From the NCBI GenBank assembly GCA_963556695.1, contig CAUWAG010000010.1:186001-250000 (forward strand): a DNA stretch of 64,000 nt, in the 5' to 3' direction. Under the pieces are notes generated by a model. It ran no database searches. It was not told the DNA's origin and saw nothing but the letters and a program-made list of their open reading frames with translations. Below are positions 1-10,511 of the stretch, piece by piece. Origin of the DNA: Anthostomella pinea. Its lineage: Eukaryota > Ascomycota > Sordariomycetes > Xylariales > Xylariaceae. Position numbers and translations under genes: made by a program. Within the stretch, counting starts at the first letter, position 1. Each line of letters starts with the position of its first letter.

Positions 1-1
1 C

Positions 2-1553
2 GAAATAGAGTTGCTATTGTCCATCAATGGCAATATGGAGAAATGGGAGGATCCATTTCGTTTGGTCCCAACATTCGACTCAGGTAGCCTGCCCTTAACA
101 GCGCAACCACCATCCTCGGCCCAAGAAGAGCGAGGACTACAATTTCCGCCTACCGCAGACTACCTAGCGGTCATGAGTCCCAAAGGTCCACCGAAAGAGG
201 ATCACCAGCATACCACAGCATATCCCCAGCAACAGAGTCGCACTACCAACAATTCCGCCAGTAGCAATCCAAACCCCACCCATTCATGGGAAACGCAGGT
301 GGGCACGGAAGAGGCTATTGAAGAGTAAGGAGCTGCATCTTCACCTGTTACTCTTGCCAGTTCTTCCGGATGCCCTCTAGTCGCCATACGAAGAACGCAC
401 AAAGACCCCTGACATGCGCAGCTACTGAGCAATTGACCGCCACTCCTCCCATTCTCAGTTTTGCCGAAATCACGTCCCAGGGTGAGTCACGCACCAACCG
501 TACAAACCGTGATTGAAGACTATTAACGCCGGCAGCAACCAGGTTGATCGAAAATGCCTCCATCACCAGTTCTGCCTTCCACGCCCCTCAAGGTGAGTTG
601 GACACAAACCTCTTCACGACGGCAGCGGCCGAGTTGATTGCAAATGACTCCATCGCCGGTCCTACCAGTCACGCCCCTCATGGTGAGTTGATGCTCCCAT
701 GGTGAGAAGAGTGCTCAACGGCTCCTAACACGTAGCATCGGCAGCAACTGGGGAACTGACCTCGAATGCGTTAAAACAACACATGGAAGGAATCCGTAAG
801 TGAATACAGAATGTTAGGAAGATTCGGGCCCTAACAACCTCGCACCTACATGTGAAACGGCAAATTCCTGTGTTCTCTCCTGTTAGTAATGGAAGCAACT
901 AACCATGTCAAGCAGAGTATGATGGGTCCCCAACTAAGCAGGGCAGTGACCAACACGAGCAAAACGAGCAGTACGAGCGCCACGACCCAAACGCGGGAGA
1001 CGACGAGGACGAGCAGGGCACAACACGACAGAAGGGATTATTTTATCCCCTTGGACATGGTAACAACCATACAGGTACCGATAACGGTAATGCTCGCACT
1101 GATCATGCTTGTATAGACGGCGAATTTGATGAGACAAAACCCTACGTCCGCGACGCCGACATAGACCGAAGCACCGCAAGCATGACTCTTTCTGATCGGA
1201 GGTCTGCCGAAAGCCGAGATCACAGAAACTATGAGCTGTATAATACTCCAGTCGCCGAAGTCGGCATACAGTTAGCGACCAGACCGGAACCTCACATGGA
1301 TCAGAACAGTTTCCCTATGTCCGCCTTGCCACTCGACAGAGGGGATCCCCGCGCTGCGGAATCCGATATGCCAGGTCGTCTGAAAAGAGAACGCCCTAGC
1401 ACTTTGGGCTTGGAGGAAGCAGAGGCAGGACCTTCCGGGCGGCGTAAACGTCCGAAGGCATATGCAAGGGCTTATGTAAAAAGAACTCACGCACCGCGAT
1501 CACCAATGCTTTCATATCACCTCCTGCCATGGACAGCCGCTAACCTGATGTAG
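2..1553 (+). CDS. 3' part of an unrecognised multi-exon gene with duplicated mini-exons (partial at left edge)
   Basis: I do not recognise the product. An open frame enters from the left edge (2-328, Pro/Ser/Gln-rich). Further on, exons can be read at 422-481, 536-592, 626-682, 745-795, 916-1074 and 1117-1553. All joins from 481/536 onward are phase 1 and give one open frame ending at TAG 1551-1553. The first four have lengths divisible by three (60, 57, 57, 51) and are diverged copies of one another, each preceded by a GCAG acceptor and followed by GTGAGT or GTAAGT. The final exons encode a hydrophilic, partly acidic protein with a basic patch (GRRKRPKAYARAYVKR), possibly nuclear. Weak points: the implied intron 593-625 is only 33 bp, and the join between the left-edge frame and the first mini-exon is unresolved (GTAAGG at 326 gives the wrong phase; other acceptors could rescue it). 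Confidence 0.4.
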
Positions 1554-2327
1554 GATGAGCATTTCAGAGGCTTCATAAGTAAAGACTTGGTCCTTGAGAA
1601 TGAATGGGCTCACGAGCCCATTGGCTCTGTTGTCAACAAGCCCATGTATTTCGTTTTGGGAGCAGCCCGGTACCCAAGTGGTGGAATGAGTGGGAGTCCA
1701 ACTCGAAGCCGCAATCGGGTTCATGGCCATCAGCGGTAATCCAGAAGGAGTTCAGCATTCTCGAGGAGGTTTCTGCCCAGGTAAGGGCAATAGCTCGCAG
1801 GTTTGCGATCGTCGGTAAGTGCATAGGTGGCCCTCTGCTTGTTGCCGCTTCTGCTTTGTGACCCTGACAGTAGCTGACAGTAGCTGACATGAAGGTTCTC
1901 CTCGTTATTATGGTCACCGGTGCTGACAATGCTTGGGCTCGTGAGCACAACATTGCAAGCTTAGAAGCACTCCAAACGAAAGACCCTCCCCGCGGGCTCC
2001 CTTGAAGCCGAGACATCTCGACCCGGTCAAGCCGTCATGGTCACATACCTCTGGCTAATACGCCGTGGTCAATTACGGATTCTGTTATGCGTTCTGGAGT
2101 CAGGTCTTATGGTGGACTACTACACTCATTCCACTGTGGCCGTATGGTGATGTCGCTATGGAGTCCCACGTATCTGTGTGGCTACGTAGTGCTCCTGCGG
2201 CGAACATCACTGTTCCAGGGTTGCTATTAGTTTTAGTCGTTCAGTGCCTTACTATCTGGTCATCCATAACATGATTATAATCTTGCGGCAAATATATGTT
2301 TTGGTTGTACAGCTGTGTCCGGAACCC

Positions 2328-2330
<3 letters not shown>
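1554..2330. other. Intergenic, no supported gene
   Basis: Only short overlapping frames on both strands, with no recognisable domain and no consistent splice pattern. A 16-bp sequence at its right end (2315-2330) is one copy of the target-site duplication of the LINE tail that follows. Confidence 0.5.
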
Positions 2331-2359
<29 letters not shown>

Positions 2360-2464
2360 GTATTTAACGTGGGGGATCGCTCCTCAGTAGTGCAAACCAC
2401 GCCTCCCAGAGCCTCTGCATCGCAGGGTTGTGGAGGTATCAAGATAATAAGTACAGTCAGTCCC
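2331..2464 (-). mobile_element. 5'-truncated LINE copy (3' tail only) with 16-bp target-site duplication
   Basis: This stretch consists of a (TGA/GAT)n tract at about 2331-2357 followed by roughly 105 bp that closely matches the 3' end of the LINE at 44.4 kb (44440-44552), including the shared words gtatttaacg, tagtgcaaaccacgcct and gataataagtacagtcagtc. It is flanked on both sides by GTGTCCGGAACCCTGA (2315-2330 and 2465-2480), a perfect 16-bp direct repeat, as expected for target-primed reverse transcription. The element's 3' end points left, so it lies on the minus strand. No coding sequence remains. Confidence 0.9.
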
Positions 2465-2713
2465 GTGTCCGGAACCCTGAAGTAGACTTGCTCCCCATTG
2501 GTACTAAATGATGACAGAGGCATAGGCAGTGATAAAGACACATTTATGAACAACTAGGGTTTTGAGTTCATGACATAATCAGAGTACAGTTTCAATTACG
2601 ATTACCTCTATCTTGATATCCAGGCTCGCGGCCAGTATGTCTAAACACTTCATTTCCATCGCTATGTGCCCAATCCATCATTATCATATCCCATTATACC
2701 TGTGCGACTCATC

Positions 2714-3345
2714 TCAAGCGACAGCTCTGATCTGGGAGGGCTTGAGAGGCACGGTTACCAGACCACATGTGACAGTCCGGCTTGAGTAGATTTGACCCAG
2801 CTGCCAGTCGGGATTCTGTTGGGTCACGTCTGTGCAATCCAGGGTCAAGTTGGCGCTTCCACTTGCAATAACGGTGATACTATAGAATTGTTAGTCACCT
2901 GGCGTCTGCAGGCCGGTCATCGCATCAGTACTCACGGGTATTTTGGGTCCTGGTCACTGCAGCTCCATGTCTGATTGACATCCAGATGTCCGCTGGGCCG
3001 GCTGAAGTCGAATGAGGTCTCGGTGGTCGAGCCGTCCGGTACTGTGCACTTGTAGGGGAAGTTGCCGTAGAAGAAATCGGAGAGCTGGTCGCTGCTGGCA
3101 CTGCATGACGCCTTGTACGTGAGAGCCGGGTTGGTCAGGTTGAAGCTGGCGTAGCCCCACGAGTTCTGGTGGGCGGGCGTGGTGAAGATGTAGGACGCGT
3201 GGTAGTCGAAGTCCTCGACGGTCCAGGTGAAGTTGCCGAACGACGCGGCCTGGCAGCCTGGGTTGCTGTCACGCATGCTCAGACCGTAGGGTGCTGCGGC
3301 TGCCAGAGGCAGGATGGTGGCGAGGGTTGAGATGAAGCTGTGCAT
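2714..3345 (-). CDS. Secreted AA1-like (Alt a 1-type) protein
   Basis: Two exons, 2936-3345 and 2714-2879, join over a 56-bp intron (2880-2935) with a GTGAGT donor, CTAAC branch and TATAG acceptor, giving 191 residues and a TGA stop. The ATG at 3345 is preferred over the longer upstream frame because it starts a clear signal peptide (MHSFISTLATILPLAAAAP). The mature part carries a W-T-V-E-D-F segment, N-glycosylation sequons (NFT, NLT, NQT) and several cysteines, including one near each end. The beta-rich layout and cysteine placing resemble fungal AA1-like/Alt a 1 proteins, secreted proteins often expressed on hosts and able to trigger plant defence; that family call is inference. A TATA-like TATATAAA lies about 165 bp upstream on the coding strand. 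Confidence 0.7.
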
Positions 3346-6300
3346 TGTGGCGGATAGGTTGTGAGGTTGGAACTCTGAGTAATCGTTTTGGTGGGGAAGG
3401 TCGGCGGTATAATAGTCGATTGTTTGTTCAGTGAGAATCCTGTAGGATGCGATAGTTTGATGAGCTTCCTGTTCTGATCCCACTGCATGGTAGTCGACGG
3501 ATGAGCTTTATATAGAGCCCAACCCCTGGCAGTCGGTGACCATGCTGCCATGTTCGACCGTCGGTCTCGTGTTCGGCTTTGCGGTGTTGCTGCCAGCAAG
3601 GCCCCGGAAGCGGGAAGGATGTGACGTCGAGGCGATCTTTTACCAGTTAACTGCGTTGGGCTGCCAAGATCTCGTATTCCCTAGGTTGCTGGGTTAGCCA
3701 GGGCTGCCAGACATGCCCAGGTTTGCCGGCGCCGCCGTGCTGGGCTGGAGAAGGCGAGGGAATGGCGAATAGCAGTGCAACGCAAGGTCCTAGCCCTTCA
3801 GCTCAGCCACAAAGAAGCTTGTCATTTGTTCGCTGGAAAACGGGCAAACGGGCTCACTGACCGAAGCAATTGGGTGATGGTCGTGTCCCCCACCAATCAT
3901 CGGCGATTTGGAGGTTACTAGTAGTGCCCATGCTGCCGTGGGCCCTGCTAACTGGTGAACCCCCTTGACCCCCTGACTGGTTGCATGATCGATCCAAGCC
4001 TAAGAATAGCCCGGCTGCCCTGCTAGAAGCTAGGTACGCAATGTAACGTACCGAGAGGGTGGATGAGCCACGCGCCGTTGAAACGGTCAAACCTTCTCTT
4101 AGGTGGTAACTTGTAAGTAAGATCGTGATGACTTGGCGAATAGAAGCAGCATTGTTCATTCCGCTGCAACCGTGCTGAATGATGCATAGGTGACACAGCA
4201 GCAGCATCGACATATAGCGGTGTGTAAGCCTACCTAGGTAAACGAAGCCTTTCGATTCGAGGGGTTTACGATGGCAGCCACAAAGTAGCTGGCATTCTAT
4301 CACTCTCCAAGACTTGCAATGACGTACTCTCATGATCTCTCTGATTAGACTATGAAATGGATATGTTATAACTGTAACTTCCTAGTAGAAAGGTTCCCAT
4401 TTTATTTCAGACTCAGATACAGCCCCACTGCCAATTGCCCACAAGACTATACACTAGCACCGATCGGCTTCAACCTTAAATCGAAGATCAATGGGGAGAT
4501 CTGGAGATCAATAGGATGACATCAGGCATGATGTCACGGTGTGGGTTGATTCACAGAGGTATTGTAAATGCAATACAGCCCCTTGTCTCAGGGAAACTAC
4601 ACCAACAACTGCGCCGACAACCTCGATCTAATGGCAAGCCGTGAGCTTGGTGATGCCCGCCTCCATGGGGGTGGAGACAAGGTGCAAATATGGGAAGCTC
4701 TTTTCTCACGATCCATGTCATGCCTGTCACTCCTTCGTGGACATATGCTATGGCTTTGTGGATATGACCTTTCTGTTCGATGTATATTATTGTTGCTTCT
4801 GATGTGTCATGATCAAGGCATCATATCATCATGGACGCGTGGTCTCCTAGAGTTGTGTGTTCATCCACACTGGCACGGAGTGACGAGGAGTCACCACCGT
4901 GAATAACAATCCCTACATAGAATGGGCCAATTTGTTAACTGTTAATGTCAAGGCCATACAACGCACCTATTCATATTAATGCATTGGGCTTACCCCTATC
5001 CTACCGAATTCGTCCTTCTTGCGTGAACCAAGACCAGCGAGTCAGCTCCCAGAGGCATCGACTGTCAGCAGACGGTACCTGTTAGGTGAGTCGTTTACTA
5101 TAGGGCATAGACGGTTCCAAACATGTTTACTTGATAAACATGACTGAGCCGGTGACTAAGTCATAGCCGGTAAAAACAACAAACATGTTCATCTCACCAT
5201 GTGTTAATGATCAAATCTCTACAGACACACCTTGTCCTAAGAACTGTGAGATTTCAAACCGTTCTGTATTGAAAGGAAAGAGAAGAAGATCTCTGGGGGA
5301 GAAGCCCCCATATGTACAGGTGTGCCATCAGGGTGACCAGATAATCATACGATAATGGCGCCAGGATCCTGGTGGCCTGAGGGTGGGCTGACTGCCCTGA
5401 GGCTAAACCCATTAGCGCATTCAGCCCCGAAAGCCTCAGCCTGGTATGATATCCAACAAGAACTGACACAGTCATGGTCGTTGAGTTTAGCGTGTGTTCT
5501 AGCAGCATCATACGCAATGGCCGCTGGTAGAGCTGCCTCCTAAGGAGAATCATTGCTCGCACGTTCGTTTCCACAAACGCCCACGTCACCTCCGTATGGA
5601 GGGTATAAAAACGTGTCCAAATATCTTTCTCTTCCGCTTGTCCATTTCCATGCGAAATCAAGGAGTTCGAGGTCCGTTGCGGCAGACTCGGCACCAGTGC
5701 ACGTTGCGAAGCCCACAGCTCATGGTAGAATCCAATTGCATCTTAGGGCAAAGCCCGATGCCACTATCAACAAGGTCACAATACTGCACTGCTCAGGTAT
5801 TGAATGCGCTCACAGGCCTGCACGTCAGCTGTATAATAGTTATGTAGATATTGCCTAGCGTGAAGAAGAGGCATGCAGTGCAATCAATTTTGGGGTACTG
5901 CCTTAGGAAGTAATGCATCAATTCTTCTACCAAAGCTTGGATTCTTTATCATGCAAATTTCTCCCTCCCTCTCATCCACTCCAACACCTATCCACCTCTG
6001 GCCTACTTCTTCCTGCCTCGAGCAAGCCAGACAAAGCTTCACTTCCTCTACCGAGTACCACGCGTCAGGCGATTCAGGTAATTGTTTCTAACTAGCCTTC
6101 CCACTCCCAATGCTTTCCCTTACACCTTGCCGATTCAATCTCCGGGCAACACAATTTTCACCCACCTTGCCGTTTCTGTCTCCGGGCAACGATTTTCCAC
6201 CCACCTTACCCGACCTTTTTGCTCTCACAAACCCTCATCACTGCTCCCGATACCTCCCACTCATGCACCCGTGCCTTTTTCGCTCTTATCTTCAACCTCT

Positions 6301-6441
6301 AGTCTCTACCACTTGTCTTCCTGCAGACCCATAATCCATTGCTGCGCACCACTACATTCAGCACCCACTGCGACCCCTCGCACTACCCTTCACTCACACA
6401 GAACTCAGACCGTCTTTGTCCAGATTGTTAGCGGCGCAACG
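3346..6441. other. Intergenic, no supported gene
   Basis: No frame here has a recognisable domain, signal peptide or convincing intron pattern. The longest frames (3854-4333 and 5254-5694, minus) have scattered composition. The last 400 bases (about 5950-6440) are strongly C/T-rich on the plus strand, which is typical of a fungal promoter and 5' leader, and lead into the next gene. Confidence 0.5.
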
Positions 6442-7497
6442 ATGGAAGCCGACCAGCCTGCCAACATGGAGGTCGATATGGATGTAAGCAGGTTTACTCG
6501 CACGCAAGTATGTGTCGACTAACAAGGGCTAGGACAAGAACAACCCCAATGACACGAAGGGTCCCATCATTCAGGGGTGCGAAGCCAGCAAGGCAATGCG
6601 GCAATCGTTCTCTGCCTTAAAAAAGGACATGGGCGGGCTTGAGACGACGTCCGAAAGGATCCGGAAATACGTTGATGCGCACCAGGTAACTGGAAGTGAG
6701 AACTACGCAAGGAAAACTCTCTGAATCAACAAGGTGTTCATGGAAGACATCAATTCGATGAACGAACGCATCGTTGAAACTCAGAAATTCTCCCTCGATA
6801 TCAACGAAAAATTGCGGGACGCCCTGGCAGAGAAAAGGGAGTCCTTAAAGGTTAAGACCCCACCAAGCATGTCGTTCCCAGCGAGGCCTTTCTTCGTGTG
6901 TCCAAAGTCGACAGGAAGCTAAAGTTCGATATGCTCCAGCACGGCAAGGACGGCGGCGCCGAATTTGCTCCTCCCCGAGTTCTACAGCATTAGGCATCGA
7001 GCGAGCAAAAACCGGTGGTCACCAAAAAGACTTTCATCCTCGAGGCTACGCCCCAAACCATCGGAATTGTAGGTGCTACGTATAACTACCTCGCCACTCA
7101 GAAATCAAAGCTTCGTCAGATATACTATGGCGCCCACCCTCACCGATCGCTTCGACACTATGCAACTCAGTGGCACGAGTACGAGAAAACCCAGGCATCC
7201 CTCCGTCAGGACAAACGTAAGGGCAAAGATCACAAGAAGATAGCGGTTGGCAACATCCTCGATGGTACGGTCGTCCACGTGGGCGTTTCAATCGGAGCCC
7301 GTCTGGACGGCATGCTCATCGTTACTTGCTATCTGCCGAACAATGAAGATACCATTGCGTATGTCGAGCCCGTCAGCAGAGTTGCCTACGAGCGCGGAAG
7401 CTTGTCCGAGAACGACATTGTCCTGTGGATGACAGAGGAGAACTACAAGCTCCTCTTCGAGCTCAACCTAGGTGATGCGGCAAGCAACACCCACTAG
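6442..7497 (+). CDS. Unrecognised multi-exon protein (possible frameshifted gene)
   Basis: I do not recognise the family. Exons 6442-6483, 6533-6685, 6734-6850 and 6994-7497 give a 271-residue frame. The first two introns (49 and 48 bp) are standard: GTAAGC...CTAACAAGGGCTAG and GTAACT...AACAAG. The start ATG follows a C/T-rich leader. The third intron (6851-6993) is doubtful: its donor GTTAAG is weak and the interval itself looks coding in the downstream frame, up to an in-frame TAG at 6991-6993 that continues directly into the last exon. The alternative is a gene broken by a one-base deletion near 6853 and a CAG-to-TAG nonsense change. The N-terminal half is charged and probably helical; the C-terminal half is mixed alpha/beta. 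No signal peptide or membrane segment is seen. Confidence 0.5.
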
Positions 7498-8286
7498 CAA
7501 TGAGTCTTCGGCATGCGTTGCTCGTGGCATGGGCGTCATCTCGGGTTGCATGGTGGCGGTGTCCTTTCGATACGCTGCCTCATGAATTTGTACTGTGCAT
7601 TCTCAAGTTCTTGACATCATGCGCTGAACCCTTTGCGCCCAGCTCTTTCACTAGTAATGGATGTCGTTGATTCAACTACCTGCCGTGACTTTGCTTACTT
7701 TCTGTCCGGGCGGCCATACGGAAGCCCTTAGCCGGAAAACCCCTTTGCTAGGAATTCGTTATGGCCGCAAATTGCCGCCAACCCGCCAAGGCAGATTGGC
7801 TTATTGCCAATGAGTTCCCCTTGGTCTGCACGGGAATACAGTCCGTGTCGATCTATGGCAGGTTGACAAGTGACAAGACCGAGACATGGAGCCTGCAGGT
7901 GGTCACTCACTACGTGTACCATGCTAGCGAACATGCCATGCATTCTAATGTTAGGCTATCGAACCGCAGTGGACAAGTCAAACGTAACAGCCTTGAGATA
8001 GAATGACACGCAGGGCTCCTTCCTAGATACGCAGCGTGATAGGAAGGAAGAAGCTACTGACTATCTCGAGGTATGACACACCCGGAGCATGCGTGCAAAG
8101 CTCTTGCCTTGAGTACCTACAGAGCCAGTACATGATACCTTTCGTTGTTGTCTACTTTGTCCTCCCCCAAACATCCCAGCTCCCAAAACATCACCACAAG
8201 CCCGCCCAATTGTTGTCTACAAACACATATACACAGTTGCCTCCATCATAACAATAACAGGTTGCCTTATCAACTCTTTAGCAATC
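7498..8286. other. Intergenic, no supported gene
   Basis: Only short overlapping frames without domain features. The 3' end of the upstream gene and the leader of the possible gene at 8287 would fall here. Confidence 0.5.
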
Positions 8287-8874
8287 ATGTCCGAGGCCCC
8301 TCGTTATCACATCCACAGCCGAAAGACAGAGACGAATCGATCGTGCTATTCAGGCATTCGAAAACAAGGAATTACCATCCCTAATATTGGCATGTCGAGC
8401 AAACAAGGTAGGAGGCAAGAAGGAGTACCACAGAGAGAAACGACGCCGTGAAATCGGTGACTGGCCCTTGCCGGCCAATTCTACGCGTATCTCTCTGAAG
8501 ATTCGGATGATGAAGAGGGTGATGGTGGCAACGCCACGCTTGCGCAAGGCAGCTCTGCGGAGGCACATACTCCCAGTGGTAAGCTACTTCTCTGCGAAAC
8601 AGGGCTATCATATCTTAACATGACGACATGACACGACCAACCATCTGCCAGTAAGCCTTCAGTGCAGGATGACAACCCATTACCTGTTTCCAAGGGTCAG
8701 TTATTGTCACAAACCCCCACAAGGCCCTCCTTGATGCTGACACTGACTCTGCGATTCAACAGACCGTGCCGACTCACCTACGAGCCCGAAGTCGACTGGG
8801 GACAATCTCTTGGATCCCGATCAGACTGAGGCTCTGATGCTCGAAACCGATCAGACTGAGGTACTGATGCGCTA
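8287..8874 (+). CDS. Possible small multi-exon acidic protein, model uncertain
   Basis: Weakly supported. An ATG at 8287 opens a frame to about 8407, where a GTAGGA donor occurs. An acidic Ser/Asp/Glu-rich stretch (DSDDEEGDGG) is open at about 8505-8580 and ends at a good GTAAGC donor. A last exon from about 8762, following GTCAGT...CTGAC...CAACAG, encodes a hydrophilic tail with two near-identical copies of D-Q-T-E-x-L-M and ends at TAA. Phases of the middle exon do not join cleanly, so either an exon is missed or the gene is broken. No known domain is visible. Cryptic sites in noncoding DNA are the alternative. Confidence 0.25.
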
Positions 8875-9416
8875 ACCTTTGCGCGCTTGGGTGGAAGACA
8901 ATCCTGCCACCGAACGAGACGCGTCGAACAAAAAGAAGCAGGAAGGTCGCAAGTGTCAGGTTAGCTCTGGATGGTTGCGTTGCTGTGGTGTTAAGAGTGG
9001 AGGGTGTAATAGGGGTTATTGTTTCTTTAGGTGACCACTGGGTTTGATGCTGCATGCTGCTACTGGCATAATCTCGTAATATGCAATTCTTTGATTCTGT
9101 TATGCGCTTGAAAGCCTTATTCAGTGTCTGTGAAGATGCCGCTAGCTCCCTGCTCCCTGCGCGCGTGCCACTGCCACGCCTCGGGCTCGACCCTGCTGCC
9201 AGCTGGACCCTGACAGCTGAACATGACCGCCTGGACTCTGGAGATCTGATCTCGTCAACCGACTGACGACAACAATAACAACAACAATCGCAACAACAGT
9301 GCATACCTTACGTACACTTGCATGATTCAGTACAGCAGCCTCAATCCGCAGACAACAAAAGCATCCAACAACAAGAGCCTCGTCTGGGGAGTTACTGCGC
9401 TCCTACTGGATAGACC
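8875..9416. other. Intergenic and leader of the Vam7 gene
   Basis: No supported frame. A run of CAACAA units lies at about 9265-9300, close upstream of the Vam7 start codon, in what is probably the promoter or 5' leader. Confidence 0.5.
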
Positions 9417-10511
9417 ATGGCGCCGCCCGCCGAGATTACCATTCCGACAACGTCCCTCCACACGCCCGCCGATAACTCGAAACCTTACACGCTCTACAAC
9501 ATCACACTGCGTCTGCCGCTGCGCACCTTCGTCACCCAGAAGCGCTACTCCGACTTTGCCACCCTTCACCAGACCATCACCGCCTCAGTCGGCGCTTCGC
9601 CGCCGGCCCTGTTGCCGGGCAAGTCGTGGTTCAAGTCGACTGTTTCGTCGCCTGAGCTGACAGAGGACCGTCGCCGCGGCCTCGAAGCCTACCTTCGCGC
9701 CGTAGCAGAGTCGCCCGACCGACGTTGGCGGGATACCCCCGCCTGGCGCACCTTCCTCAACCTGCCCAGTCCGAACAGCGCCGGTAACAGCGCCGCGAGC
9801 GTGAGGCGTGGCTATGGCATCCCAAACAAGGATGCTGCAAACGCGGCTGCGGCCCAGGATCCGGGCACATGGCTCGACCTGCACGGGGAGATGAAGAGAG
9901 ACTTCCAAGAGGCCCGGCGTTGTCTGGCAAGGAGGGATGGCGCAACCGATCACTCGGCGGGAATGGAAGCTGGCTCGTCCGCCAAAAAGGCCCTGATCAA
10001 GGCTGGCGGCTTGTTGACCTGTCTTCAACAAGGGTTGAAAGCAATGGAGGACGGAAAGAGGCTCGGCGAAGGCGAGATCAGACGACGTAAGGACTTACTT
10101 GCGTCGGCCCGGGTCGACAGGGAAGACTTGGACACGCTGGTCTCCACATTACCAGCTGTTTCAAAGGCGGTGCAGAAGGCCATGCCGTCGACCTCGGACA
10201 AAACTGCATTGCTAGGACACGCCCCTAGCAAAGCACGTGGGAGAGTGCTGGGCGCACCACTGCCCGAGACTGACCGAACCAGAGAGCTCGACAATCAGGG
10301 CGTGTTGCAGTTACAGCAGCAGACGTTCCAGGAGCAAGATGAGGATGTGACGGCCCTGGCTAAGATCATCAGGCGACAGCGCGAGATGGCCGAGGCGATT
10401 GACCGCGAAGTGAGGGAGCAGACGGAAATGCTGGACGAGGTCAATGCCCAGGCCGACGTCGTGGCAGGCAAGGTCAACGTGGCAAATTGGAGGACGAAGA
10501 AGATATCCTGA
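9417..10511 (+). CDS. VAM7: Vam7-like PX-domain Qc-SNARE of the vacuole
   Basis: Single-exon gene of 364 residues. Residues 1 to about 125 form a PX domain: the R-Y-S-D-F motif (R43, Y44), a proline-containing loop (PPALLPGK, 62-69) and the basic E-D-R-R-R helix (84-87) are the phosphatidylinositol-3-phosphate-binding elements of the family. Residues from about 299 to 360 form a heptad-repeat SNARE helix with the zero-layer glutamine at Q335 (E-Q-T-E-M-L). PX followed by a C-terminal Qc-SNARE without a membrane anchor is the fungal Vam7 layout, and the length fits. Known role of the family: homotypic vacuole fusion with Vam3, Vti1 and Nyv1 and the HOPS complex. The ATG has a good context (ACCATGGCG). 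The stop TGA at 10509-10511 is followed by CTC and an in-frame hydrophobic 47-codon extension (see findings). Confidence 0.92.
   Translation: MAPPAEITIPTTSLHTPADNSKPYTLYNITLRLPLRTFVTQKRYSDFATLHQTITASVGASPPALLPGKSWFKSTVSSPELTEDRRRGLEAYLRAVAESPDRRWRDTPAWRTFLNLPSPNSAGNSAASVRRGYGIPNKDAANAAAAQDPGTWLDLHGEMKRDFQEARRCLARRDGATDHSAGMEAGSSAKKALIKAGGLLTCLQQGLKAMEDGKRLGEGEIRRRKDLLASARVDREDLDTLVSTLPAVSKAVQKAMPSTSDKTALLGHAPSKARGRVLGAPLPETDRTRELDNQGVLQLQQQTFQEQDEDVTALAKIIRRQREMAEAIDREVREQTEMLDEVNAQADVVAGKVNVANWRTKKIS

Noticed and set aside
3854..4333. 159-codon minus-strand frame
   Set aside because: No signal peptide, domain or coding-like composition; probably chance.
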